DNA of 64,000 bases from Rhyzopertha dominica (taxonomy: Eukaryota > Arthropoda > Insecta > Coleoptera > Bostrichidae), in the NCBI GenBank assembly GCA_025024175.1, contig QCXZ01000003.1, forward strand, positions 14,605,621-14,669,620, given 5' to 3'. The notes under the pieces were generated by a model. It was not told where the DNA came from. It was given only the letters and a program-made list of their open reading frames with translations, and did not search any database. Both the position numbers and the translations under genes were made by a program. Positions 12,393 to 23,700 of the stretch are shown piece after piece (the first letter of the stretch is position 1; every line of letters starts with the position of its first letter).

Positions 12393-15300
12393 GTAAGTAA
12401 CCTTTTCGGATTTAATAAGAATGTATGTGAGTGCTAACAAGGAAATCGTGTTGTTTTAGATTTGTTTGCTGTACTACACGTCTGTGGTGGTGTGTACATC
12501 AACAGAACCTCAAGTGTACGAAGACAGTAATGAAACATATATCGGAAGCATACGAAATGTTAGGCATCCTAAAAAAGATCCCATTGCTGCCAGCCCACCA
12601 GCTTTTGACTACCGAAGAGCTCAACAACAAGATCCACAAAGACTTCGATATTTCCATCAGCAACAAGTGGATGAAGAAAACCGTCTTAAAAATAGTACTA
12701 GTCGTTCATCAAGAGTAAGAAGAGAACGTGTAGCCAGCGGTCCTCAGAAAATAAATTCAAGTCCTCAGATTCGAGCAGATCGCAAAGGCGTTGTATTGGT
12801 TCCAGCGGAAAATGTTAAGGCTTTGCAAAATACAGAGTTTGGTTCCAAGATAATTAAACCGTTACTTCCCACTACTCAGTACGCCAAGAGACTCAAATCT
12901 AATACGTACCAGGTTGAAGAAGTATCAGATTTGGAGACACAAGGTACAGAGTCTGTAAAACGGAAAGATCTTTTAGGTGATATTAGACCAGTTTATTTAA
13001 ATCCGGAGCTATTAAAGAGAATGACCATGAGTGAATCTCAAAGGAAACCAGAAGATGAATTGAAAGCTTTAAACGACCTACTAGGAAAAAACCCGACCGT
13101 TCAGCTGCAAGGACTGAATCAATTATTAAGCAGCCTCTCAATAAGTAAAGCACTTTCTGCCATAGTGCAAGAACCACAACCTTTCCAAACAATAGCACCC
13201 GATATGAAGCCAGTCACCGAAGGCAGTGATGAACCAGCTCAAGCAATGCTACAAAACTTGGGATTAGAACAAAAGGGTATCTACCCCGTTTCCCCTACTC
13301 CCGAATCTCTGGCGCAAATTCAGCTTCAACTGGATGCTACTGCTAACGCTCACGCACACAAAGTTCTAGAGGAAGCCCAGCGACAGGCGCAAGCACACGT
13401 TGAACAGCAGCATAAGGCAATTGCAGCTGCCCAAGAGAAAGCCCGGAAGGCTGCAATGGAGAAAATACGGAAGCACAACGAGGCGATCTTCAGAGAACAG
13501 GGTAAGAAAAAGCCTCCTTCTAAGGAAGAACCGACACAGGAAGCCGCCGAAAGTCGTGTTCAGGCATATCATCACGTACAACAGGATCTTCCACATGCCG
13601 AAGCTCTCCAGGCCGGTACAGAATTTTTTCTGCAGCCGAACGACGGAGTCACTTACGTCCATGCGGAACCAGTAAGCGTTGCTGCCGAAGAAGAAGAATC
13701 CCATGTACAAGAGCATCGACTTGAGGACGAAGCTCTTCCACTACCTGTTCCTTCTGCCGAAACTTATGAGCATCACGTAGTAAACGACCCTCATGAACTG
13801 CAGAAGATAACAGAAGAAAGTATTAAGGCATATGGAGGCGAAGAAGAAGATGTAAGTAAGAATAAATGTAGAAGTTATGTAAGGGAGAAATTGAACATGT
13901 TTAAGCAGCAGTTCTGTAAACATTTAGGAAGTAAGCGCTCTTTAAGAAATCAAAGCAACAGAAACGGGAATTTTATATTAGAATTGAACTGTGCAAAAAT
14001 TGAAACCGCGAGAAATTTCTTTTCTAACAAGTTGAAAGAAATGTACAAAAGCGATCGCAAATCCTTCTTCTCCCTGTGTTTTTTTAACGAGTCCAGTACT
14101 AATCTACAACTAAATCATGATTACATATTTGAAAACAATTTGACCTCTTTCAACGAGCGTCTTGTAAGACAAAAGCGCAACACTAACAGTAACGCCACGC
14201 TTTCAAGCAGTGATTACTATTATTATTATGATTACGATTTTTCCAATGAAAACATCACGCTGGATGATTACTACCTAGATTATGGTTCCGACAGCACACC
14301 CGCTACTACCCATAACTATAATTTTGAAATTAACGCGTTAAATTCCAACAGTTCAGCTGATGACAGCATTGTTAGTCCTGTAGTGCAGTTACCTACAGCT
14401 GAAGCGCTTGTTCGTAAATATTCTCGACATAAATATCCGGGTAAAACAAAACATTCAAATAAAAAGCCTGCAAACCACTCTCCAGTTTATAAACCACTAA
14501 CTGTTCCTAAAGTAACTCTATCTGGCTATGATAACGGCACACCTGACATAAAAAATACAGGAAAGGGACCTGCTAACGTTATAGTCATTAATAACTCTAA
14601 CGACAATCATAACCATGGTTCAAATGTTAATCTGCATAACGGTCTTGCTGCGTACCATCCGAAGAGGCCATATAAAATAAGAAAGAAACCCAAACCGTTG
14701 CATTTGATAAAGTACAAGAAACCTAATTTAAAGAAGATTTTACGCATATCTAAAAAAGTAGATAATGTACTTAGTAAATTAGGTCATAATATTCAAGTAA
14801 AATAGGTTAGGTTCAGCAAATAATTATTGAAGTGCTATATTTTTCAGTATTAGACAGGGTATCTAGTTAAAGTATAAATTTTAGGGAATTTATAGTAGAC
14901 AGGCCGGTTAAAGTATTGTTAAAAAAATTCATGCCAAACACGTACACTTTGCAGATATTCGCAGAATTTTTTTATCGTAATAAATAAGTAGAAATCTCCG
15001 CAAGTAACGTGTTTATTAACTATATGTGTCATGCCACTCCTTGCAGATTTTAAATAGTACGCGGTTTTGTGGTTTTACATCGATTGAATTAGAGAAAATT
15101 TGCTGTTTAGCTTTTGTACGCTGCAAGCTGTATAATGACGAAACAGACAGTCTAGTCTCACAACATTTTCTTTATACATATATCACTATAATGTGACTTG
15201 TAACGAAATGTGACCCGTCTTCACATATTTATTCAACATGCATAATCTAACGATTTTCTGCTTTTACTTTCTACAATCTCATACGTTCACTCATACTTTT

Positions 15301-16167
15301 TTTCATGTTGATACCCAAAAACCTTGACCCCCGATTTTCAGCTTGCGACTAGCGTTTACCTTTATTACTTTCACATTAATTTATTACGTTGGCCGCCAGG
15401 CAATCAAGTTGTACAGAGTAGCTTACTTCTTAATTAGACTGAATTATTATTATTATTTATTCTGAAACAAATGTGGCTGTAACATTTTGTGCAATAAACC
15501 ATTTATCAGATATTCAATTCTTTTGTTTCCTATCCACTCTCACGCACTAGTGTTGTACGAATCCTTTTCACGCCACCTTCATTGCTACAGTCAAGTACCG
15601 CCTGCAGAAATTTAACCGTAAATACTTGCAGTTGCACCGGATATTGCACACAATGACTGCCATGTTGGCACTGTCTAACACCATCTGAGTGAGCTTTCTC
15701 GTTCAGCAAATAATGTCATTAACTTTCTAGTGAACAGAAGGTTGAATTCGAATCGTCTTCATTAGAATGCGCTAAATTAAAAGCTTCGGTCGGAGATTTG
15801 GAGATAACTCGGTGCGTGCGAACGTTTCTTTCGCGCGCGCTAGTTTTATAATAATTCCTAATTGTTACTAACATAAAATAATAATGGTGAGAAACGACAT
15901 TTCAGAATTATTACTTTCAAGTCACGCAGTAATTGTTATTTTATGTTGCAGCTGCAATACGCTTCGAAATATGCTTTCGGGTACAGAATACGAGACTACC
16001 ACAGTGGTAGCGACTTCGGCCATGAAGAAAAGAGAGAAGGGAAAATGACAAAAGGACACTATCACGTCCTTCTACCAGACGGCAGACTGCAAAATGTTAA
16101 TTACTGGGCTGACCCTTCAGGGTACCATGCACAGGTCACCTACGACAATTTTGCTCATCATTCATAA
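12381..16167 (+). CDS. Secreted cuticular protein with RR chitin-binding motif (three coding exons)
   Basis: Coding exons 12381-12392, 12460-13851 and 15952-16167, joined by two phase-0 introns, give 539 residues. Both donors read GTAAGT and the acceptors read TTTTAG and TTGCAG. The start at 12381 is chosen because its four codons join exon 2 to make a clean signal peptide, MRAIICLLYYTSVVV, which exon 2 alone lacks. Residues 89-92 are a furin-type RVRR. About 205-235 is a Leu/Gln-rich segment (LNDLL, LNQLL), and 290-355 is an Ala/Gln/Glu/His-rich stretch likely to form a coiled coil. Exon 3 (469-539) carries the Rebers-Riddiford motif: YAFGYRIRDY, G..FGHEE, KGHYHVLLPDG, V.YWADPSGYHAQV, the chitin_bind_4 pattern. 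Proteins of this family are secreted by epidermis and bind chitin fibres in cuticle. The RR motif is at the extreme C-terminus after a long low-complexity leader. I do not recognise the orthologue. The structure is inferred from splice sites and frame, not from transcripts. Confidence 0.9.
12460..13851 (+). CDS. Coding exon 2 of the cuticular gene, short form (464 codons)
   Basis: Open from the acceptor at 12459 to the donor GAT|GTAAGT at 13851/13852, exactly 464 codons. It encodes the signal-peptide core, a furin-like RVRR, a Gln-rich linker, the Ala/Gln/His-rich helical segment and an acidic stretch (AAEEEES, GGEEED) just before the donor. The exon is richer in GC and in ordered codon use than the flanking DNA. 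The same frame stays open past the donor to 14805 (see the alternative terminal exon). Confidence 0.9.
13852..14805 (+). CDS. Alternative C-terminal coding segment read through the exon-2 donor (317 codons plus stop)
   Basis: If the donor at 13852 is not used, translation runs in the same frame to TAA at 14803-14805 and the protein reaches 785 residues without the RR motif. The segment does not look like random intron. It has a furin-type RQKR at residues 574-577 (long-form numbering), an Asp/Tyr cluster DYYYYYDYDF from 589, further DDYYLDYG, many NxS/T sites, an Asn/His-rich patch and a strongly basic end (KIRKKPKPL, YKKPNLKKILRISKK, about 740-772). An AATAAA lies at about 14980. A pyrimidine-rich tract ending in AG at 14091 is an alternative in-frame acceptor, so the real second form might splice 13851 to 14092 instead of retaining the donor. 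Whether either form is expressed cannot be seen here. Confidence 0.6.
   Translation, partial: VSKNKCRSYVREKLNMFKQQFCKHLGSKRSLRNQSNRNGNFILELNCAKIETARNFFSNKLKEMYKSDRKSFFSLCFFNESSTNLQLNHDYIFENNLTSFNERLVRQKRNTNSNATLSSSDYYYYYDYDFSNENITLDDYYLDYGSDSTPATTHNYNFEINALNSNSSADDSIVSPVVQLPTAEALVRKYSRHKYPGKTKHSNKKPANHSPVYKPLTVPKVTLSGYDNGTPDIKNTGKGPANVIVINNSNDNHNHGSNVNLHNGLAAYHPKRPYKIRKKPKPLHLIKYKKPNLKKILRISKKVDNVLSKLGHNIQVK
15952..16167 (+). CDS. Coding exon 3: RR chitin-binding motif (71 codons plus stop)
   Basis: The acceptor TATGTTGCAG ends at 15951 and the exon opens in phase 0 with LQYASKYAFGYRIRDY. The aromatic positions of the RR consensus are present (Y.FGY, Y in KGHYHV, Y in VNYWADPSGYHA), as is the PDG turn. 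HEEKREGK stands where RR-2 proteins have a charged segment. It stops right after HAQVTYDNFAHHS, so the domain ends the protein. I see no canonical AATAAA in the 490 bases downstream, before the palindrome begins. Confidence 0.92.
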   Translation: MQYASKYAFGYRIRDYHSGSDFGHEEKREGKMTKGHYHVLLPDGRLQNVNYWADPSGYHAQVTYDNFAHHS

Positions 16168-16656
16168 GTCTGATTAGTCATTTGCATATGCACCTTTATT
16201 TTTACACCACCATCGGTTAATACTCGTATGCCAAAGAGGTTTGCCTCGTACCTGAAACGTTGAGCTGAAATTACGCGAAGAACATAAGTATGCGTGTTGC
16301 CATCTATTGTAAATCACTTTCTTTCTAGGCATTAACGGGAATTTGTATGCATCCTTGTTCAGTCATAAATCATATCAGTTTGTTTTTTTCAATTTCCACT
16401 TACTGGCAGCATTGCATGTTTTTTATTAACTGTATTAGTTACATCTTTGAATATTCGGAGCTAATGCGAAATAATCAAAGATCATAGTAAGCTTGAATTT
16501 GTTGAAGCTGGGAGTTCTGTGCAATTTTTTTTTCTTGTTTTTGTCGTTGTTGTTTAGTTTAAGGTGTTTACAATTTAATGTCGGTTTAAGACAACTAAAT
16601 TGTAATGTGCACGCTTATTATTTTAACCTAGGTTTAGTGCGGCTATCACCATAAGA
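16168..16656. other. 3' flank of the cuticular gene
   Basis: Probable 3' UTR and short spacer before the palindrome; no other feature seen. No AATAAA found. Confidence 0.4.
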
Positions 16657-16689
16657 AAGGCGAGTAGGCCTCTGATGGGCGAGCTGGAC

Positions 16690-17122
16690 CAATTTGCATA
16701 TTAGCCCACTCGAGCGTAATAGCGATCAAAATTTTTTAATTTTTCGATTTTTTTTATGTGACGGGATGAGAAATATGATTTGAATTTGCGTGTTGATAAA
16801 TAGTAACTTATTATTAAAAAAAAAGATTTGAATTTGCATGTTGATAAATAGTATCTTATTAGATGCATTCATTTTCCCCGGATTAATGATTCAATATTGC
16901 TGCTATATTGAAAATAATACTTTTCGAGTTGTTTATTAAATTTTAGGGTACTAGATTGAGAGATCTGTATCACTCATTTGCATATTAGCCAGTAGGGGGC
17001 GTTTGAGGGCGCAAAATTACGCATTTGCATATTAGCCCAATCGAGCATGTGTGTAATTCGCGATCAAAAATTTTTTTAATTTTCGATTATTTTTGCTGAA
17101 TGTGACGGGATGAGAAATATGA
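16690..17122. repeat. Subterminal direct repeats of the palindrome
   Basis: ATTTGCATATTAGCC occurs at 16692, 16976 and 17023; the first and third copies are followed by CC(A)CTCGAGC / CAATCGAGC and then by a shared stretch (GATCAAAA, poly-T, TTTTCGATT, GTGACGGGATGAGAAATATGA). A second short direct repeat (TTGAATTTGCRTGTTGATAA) lies between them at about 16780 and 16828. The mirror copies are at about 33.86-34.29 kb. Repeats just inside the ends are where many transposases bind. Confidence 0.75.
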
Positions 17123-17497
17123 CGTTCATACGGTAATTAGCGAATTTATTAAGTGTCAATTATTTTTATTCGACTTTTTTGAATTTGGTATGATGGAATG
17201 AGATGTGAAATTGTGACTGACATTTTGTATTTTATAGCAGTATGTTTCTGACTGAGGCTTTTACGCCCTAGGGAGTTGGGATAATATCAGCAAAGGTGGG
17301 TTGCTGATGTGTAATTGATATGAAATATTTATTTGCTATTATCACATATTGCTATTGTATATGTATGCATGGCGATATGACCAATGTACTCTCCTATATG
17401 TAAACCGTTGTTATGATGGTGGGGGTTGGTACCGCGGTCCACGCTCTATATATAGGCAGCCCCCAGAACAGGGGTAGGCGGGATTTTTTTTACTATG

Positions 17498-17575
17498 CCG
17501 AATGCTGGGTTTGAACCGGGTACCTCCGGTATGACAATTCAGCACTTTACCGCTGCGCCAAACGCACCCTTCCCT
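17498..17575 (-). repeat. tRNA-derived SINE head in the left arm
   Basis: On the minus strand: A box TGGCGCAGCGGT and B box GGTTCAAACCC with tRNA-like spacing, but the anticodon and T stems do not pair well, so it is a SINE head rather than a working tRNA. It is followed on its own strand by an A-run and a GC-rich body reaching to about 17400. The same SINE is in the right arm on the plus strand. Confidence 0.7.
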
Positions 17576-17800
17576 AACGGCCGTTATTCTTGTCTATTTA
17601 AGAGTAGGGCCACTCATCAATTTATCATTTTTAAACTGAGATGGGATATTAGGTAAAACTTACCGCTAAGTCCGCTTAGGGAGCACATTTTGACAGTAAA
17701 TGGTTAATAATTACCTATGCCCATGTTTTTCTATGGTTTTATACTATTTTTTTGTCATATTTCATACAATGGATTTTCTTTATGGCCAGCTGGAGGGTTT

Positions 17801-18399
17801 CAATGATTATCAGTTATCTGGAATAAGAATAAACAAATTAATATTAAGAGTATTCATAGATTTAAACCGTCATTTTGTGGCAAAAACGTCAAATAACGGT
17901 TACAGCGCGACTTAATTGAGCTAAATAACTGTCATTTCACAACCTAGGCTAATCCACAGCAGGTTTGCGATTTCTTAAAAAGAAAATGCACTAAATAAGA
18001 ATCTAAAGCCACCAGCATGCAATGATTATCAGTTATCTGGAATAAGAATAAACAAATTAATATTAAGAGTATTCATGAATATGAACCGTGATTTTGTGGC
18101 AAAAACATCAAATAACGTTTACAGCACGGCTTAATTGAGCTAAATAATTTTCATTTCACAACCTAGGCTAATCCACAGCAGGTTTACGATTTCTTTAAAA
18201 ATGCACTAGATAAGAAATTAAAGCCACCAGCATGCAATGATTATCAGTTATCTGGGATGAGAATAAACAAATTAAGACTAAGAGTATTCCTAGATTTGAA
18301 TCGTGATTTTGTGGTAAAAACGTCAAATAACGGTTACAGCACGACTTAATTGAGCTAAATAACTGTCATTTCACAACCTAGGCTAAACCACAGCAGGTT
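17801..18399 (+). repeat. Three tandem copies of a 214-219-bp unit (left arm)
   Basis: Copies begin with CAATGATTATCAGTTATCTG at 17801, 18020 and 18234; the third stops at about 18399. Internal landmarks repeat in each (TTTTGTGGYAAAAACRTCAA, ACAACCTAGGCTAA, CACAGCAGGTT). A mirror array is at about 32579-33177. Confidence 0.9.
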
Positions 18400-18529
18400 C
18401 AGATAGCTAAGCAAAACGGTGAATATAAGTTTAAAATTACTAAACTAGCATAAATTTACGACTGTTAGTCAACTCTGTTTATATAAAAGAATGGATTTCA
18501 AGTGGTTGAAGTTAAATTAGAATAAATTA

Positions 18530-20060
18530 AATACTTGCTATTATGTCTACTGATAGTCATAGAAGGAACAAGCTGAAGACCAAAACACACACGGTAAGAA
18601 TGTGTTTAAGGCAGGTAAACTACTAAAAAAACACACTATGCTCGTACTTCGTTGTATAACGTGAATTTCCTTTTAACTAGCTTATGCGTACTAATTGTAT
18701 TAAATAATATTAAAATTGCCATCTTTTTAACTATATCGGTCCATCAAAAAGCATATGTTTCATGTCATTGTAATTAAATTGAAATAATTAATTCAGTTTT
18801 GTTTGTACTTTATTAAATATAACTCGCATGTCAGTTATCAATCTTGTAGGTTGAGAAGTTGCTTGTTACTGTCATCTGTCATAGCATACAGGATTTTTGA
18901 TTTAATAAATAATAAGCGACTACATGCTATTATACTAGCAAGAATCTACGATTTGCTAAAACCACCCTCGTACTCCATATGTCGTGATACGGCCTTATTA
19001 ACTTGTAGTCACTTCTTTTTATATAAAAGAATGGATTTCAAGCGATTGAAGTTTAATTAGAATAAACGAAATTGTGTTTTCACAGCATATGGAACGTTTT
19101 AAATATATACAAAAATTGGCGTGTTTTTCCATTATTTTTGCACTAGATTGTTTAAATTATGCCACTACATACTTTTTTTCTCTATAATGAACAATACTCG
19201 CTTAACTTACTAATAATGGAAAAATACTTGCTACTGTGTATGTTGATAATCATAAATGGAGCAAGCTGAAGCACGGTAAAAATTCATTTAAGACAACTAG
19301 ACTGCTGAAAAATATACTGTGTTCATACTTCGCTGTATATCGTAATTCCCCTCTTTACTAGATTCTGCGTGTTAATTATATTAAATAATGTTAACATTTT
19401 CAGCTTTTTAACTAATTCTGTTCATCTAAAGGCATATATTTCTTGAGATTGCAATTAAATTGAAATAATTTACTTAAATGAGTGCTGTTTGGACTTTATT
19501 AAATATAACTAGAATTTATTATATGTTGAGGAGTTGCTTATTACCATCGTCTATCATAGCATTCAGGGTAATTGACAAATAGAAAAATGACGCGATTTCC
19601 TTGTTTTTCTTCCTAACACTTGCTTATTTAAATTATGACACAGCATACGTTTTGTCTAATTAGCAGTACATATGTCTCTTAGTAATACCAATGCTGATAA
19701 ATGTATTTGATAATCATACAAGAAACAAATCGAGAGAGCAGAAGCAAACAGTCGATCAGGAACGATGAAAATGTGTTTAAAAGAACTAAACTACTCAAAA
19801 ATCTACTTCATGGTGTGTTGTAAATATAGTTTCATCAACTAGCAACCGGTATATTAATTGGCATCGACTAATGTTTGAGTTTAATCAATTCTCTTTCTGT
19901 ATTTTATGCTCACATAGCATATAGAGCGTTTGACATGGATAAAAAATATAACGCGATTTCTTTGCCATTTTCCCTTACTTATATTATTACCTGTTTCTTT
20001 CTATACGTAAACCGGTCTTAATGATGGTTGGAAAAATACATATTACTATTACATTTATGT
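18530..20060 (+). repeat. Degenerate tandem units of about 480-680 bp (left arm)
   Basis: Three diverged units share an order of landmarks: TACTTGCTA...GATARTCATA, GAAC/GAGCAAGCTGAAG, GTGTTTAA.RCA/RACTAAACTAC, TTCATACTTCG-like, TTAATT.TATTAAATAAT, GCAATTAAATTGAAATAATT, TGGACTTTATTAAATATAAC. Units start at about 18531, 19215 and 19690. TATAAAAGAATGGATTTCAA also occurs twice (18481 and 19022). The mirror is at about 30.91-32.45 kb. Confidence 0.7.
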
Positions 20061-20063
20061 AAT

Positions 20064-20752
20064 AAAGATGTTTGATAATCTACAACAAACAAATTGGAAA
20101 CCAGAAACGTTTGCCGAATAAGCATACCAATATTGGTTTCGAACAAGATTATGACCATAACCAGCAGAATCGGTTGGTTTAAAGACCGTAATCGAATACA
20201 CAGGGAGCTCTAGGGGTGAATTGGTAGCAGATAATCGTTATAAGGCATTTGCTTTATAAAGTATTACAATTTATTCATCAACAATACTCCTGTTTAGTAC
20301 GTAGTATACCCCAAATTCCTCCTATTTCAGCTGGAAAAAGGTTGAAATGGTAAAGATGTGGAGAAGTTAAGACCACTTGCGTTTTTGTTTCTTGAACATG
20401 AATGCATAAAGATGTTTGATAATCTACAACAAACAAATTGGAAACCAGAAACGTTTGCCGAATAAGCATACCAATATTGGTTTCGAACAAGATTATGACC
20501 ATAACCAGCAGAATCGGTTGGTTTAAAGACCGTAATCGAATACACAGGGAGCTCTAGGGGTGAATTGGTAGCAGATAATCGTTATAAGACATTTGCTTTA
20601 TAAAGTATTACAATTTATTCATCAACAATACTCCTGTTTAGTACGTAGTATACNCCAAATTCCTCCTATTACAGCTTGAAAAAGGTTGAAATGGTAAAGA
20701 TGTGGAGAAGTTAAGACCACTTGCATTTTTGTTTCTTGAACATGAATGCATT
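20064..20752 (+). repeat. Two tandem 344-bp copies (left arm)
   Basis: AAAGATGTTTGATAATCTAC begins at 20064 and again at 20408, and the units are almost identical to the base (both end CTTGAACATGAATGCAT). In the right arm the same pair occupies about 30222-30909 and is broken by the N gap. Confidence 0.9.
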
Positions 20753-23700
20753 ATCTGATCAAAACAGTCTTATGGAAATTATGCTAAGGATATAGATACT
20801 TAGAGCAAGTAAGTCTAACAAATTATAGGTAGCATTTCGAAATTTACAACATACCATAGCATTCAAGAAAAATCTGTTTCTCCAGTATATTCTTAAAAGA
20901 AGTAAGTAATGGATATTTGTCGAAAAATATTCAAACCTGTTTATATATTATCATTAAATTTATATTTCCAATATTGAAAGCACCCTAGTTAGCTCGCATT
21001 TCAAGGGCATTAAACTTCTTTTGTTAAACTGACATGAAAGCCTTGTAGTAATGTCGTGTAAACGTAATTTCTTGCTAACGTTTTGAAACTTACAACTCGT
21101 AATATGTAGCAATGCATTAAAGAAAAATCTGTTTCCACAGTAAATTTTTGAAAAAGGTAACGAGAAATATGAGGGATATTTGTCGAAAAGTATTCAAATA
21201 TTTAATATCCAAAGCCTCCTAGTTAGCTCGCATTCCANGGGGGCATTAAACTTATTTCATAAGTATTAATACACAGTTTAACGTCGAAGGAAATAAGAAA
21301 TTAATATTTTATTTTCTTGAAACTACCGAACTGGACAATATCGTGCCCATTTCATTTGCCATTCATTTCTGCGTAGTGATAGCGGGAGCTATGGGGAAGC
21401 TAAGATACGCATTGACATATATGCATACACACGAGCTTTACACAGGAGAAACATTAGACAACAAGTAGTTTTTATGTGCATTAGAAAACTTTTCATGCCT
21501 TTTCTCCCTAAAACTTACACATTTATGCATTATTTGTAATCCTATATATCCGTCACTGAACCCCATTGTAATAGTTAAAGCTAGAAAACGCTGTCAGTTA
21601 CCTATTGTAAGTCCAGCAGCATTAGTACTATTATTGTTCTAATATAAAAAATAAACGAAAATCAAATAACTACAATAATATATCGCACACTTTGATTTTT
21701 AGTGTATAAATTAATGCGATGCTTTCTTCTTATTTTATCAAATTATCATGTCTTGTTTTAACCAAATAATGGAGATCACTTTATAAATGTCTACAAATTC
21801 GTTAAACTTCTGACAAAAATTGTATCATTTAAAATCGATGGGCATGATCGAATTGTGTGCCATCTAGTTTGTTTTTTAAAGGCTAACCTCCAAATTTATG
21901 AAACAATAAATACATAAATAGACAAATTGGTGTCATCTTACAGGGAAAATGAGTGCATATATAAGAAAAAGGATCAAATATACCTGTATTAAATACTAAG
22001 AATTTGTACAAAAAGACATATATTTGGGGAGAAAAGCATAATTGACTGACAATTTTGTAAATTTACAGAAAATCTTGAATTGTATTTATAAATCTGCAAA
22101 TTTTCTGCTAATAAAAAGAGTGTAAATATGCGTTACATAATGAGTATAAGTTGTTATTATGGTTAGTGTTTCATACAGTTATTCAATTTCAGGATAACAT
22201 GTCTCATAAATATAAAAATGTTTACTATGGAAATCATACCTACAGAAAATATCCCCTTCACAGCTCACCTTACAGTATATTGCAGAGAGACCCATCTCGT
22301 AGGCACATTAGCCACATAAATTACTTCTCTTTGTAACCACCGTATATTACACATTGCTCCTAAAACACCAGGACAGACTGTCTTATTATCATGTAATGAT
22401 TTAAAATACATCAAGAATAACGTAAATTTAGAAGCATAAATAAGTGAAATTTTCTTTTCACACAGTTAATTGTAAAGATAAGTACAGAAGAGCATTGTCA
22501 TTGTAATTACACGGAAATCTTTAAATTATTACCCTTAACCGATAACATCAGATTTTACTTAGAAAAAAAACAACAACTTGTCCCTAGAGAAGTTAGCTTT
22601 AATGTATTTCGGAAAGATCACTACATGCTTGACTACCTACATTAGGTGTAAATGTTAACAATTCATTTAGGAATGTGAGCAAACTAGATCTGAACCTTTA
22701 TGTTCTTGCTACAGAATGGTATACTTTTTCTATGACATAGAAGCGTTATTGACATTTTTTCTGCAAATTAAAGCATTGAGGATTCACACCTGAGATCTAG
22801 ATTGACATAGCGACATGCACTTTATTAACCTTTAACTGCAGGTACAGGTGCATTTCATTCACTTAGAAAACTTCAGTACTGCCTCTGGTTGGTTATAATG
22901 TCAGATATCATTGGTTCACTCAGTAGGAATGTATTAATCTTAATTAATTTTAGGTCAAATATTTATTAATTCAGTGTGTAACATTTTAAAACCAGTTTTG
23001 CTTATATTTTTAAATGGATATTGTGTATGTTATGAAGTGAATGACGCACCTGAAAGATAACAAACAATCATGAATAAGGTAGTTAATTATCTCGAAACTT
23101 TAAAATTCTTAATAACCATGTAGTTTATATAGGACATAACACTGCGTTCAGTGCTTACCAGACTTTTTATTGGATAATAAGGAATAGTTGCTAAAGAACT
23201 CAACTGCATCATATGGCAATACTTTTTGAATGGATCTTAAAATAACTTTAACCTTGCATTTTAAAGAGGAACTTGAGACACTGCAAGATTAATATCACAA
23301 CTGACCCCAACAGATTTATCCCATGCACGACATGAAATTTGTAATCTAGGCGTTCCCTACAGGATAATCTTGTTAAGAAAAGCATTTGCTAGTAATAGCA
23401 TACGTATATTAATAAGTATCAGACTTTTTAACATAAGTACAACAATTTATGTGCCATTGTTTACTTATAGGTATTATTTTGAAATCATATGCCATTTTCT
23501 GATAGTTTACTCTTTCATTTTAGAATTTGGACTTATTATGCGAAAATGTATACCAGTGTACATGCCATTGAGCACTTGTAGTTATCTATAATCACATTTT
23601 TCTTTAGAATTAGCTTCACAAATTTATTATACCTTCTTCTCTGTTAGCTTGTGTCTATAGATTTAGTGTTATTTCTGCCATTGTAATATTTCTAAAAGGA

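Noticed and set aside
13366..13923. Minus-strand and other-frame ORFs of 60-116 codons overlapping the cuticular gene
   Set aside because: Shadows of the real plus-strand exon 2 and its extension.
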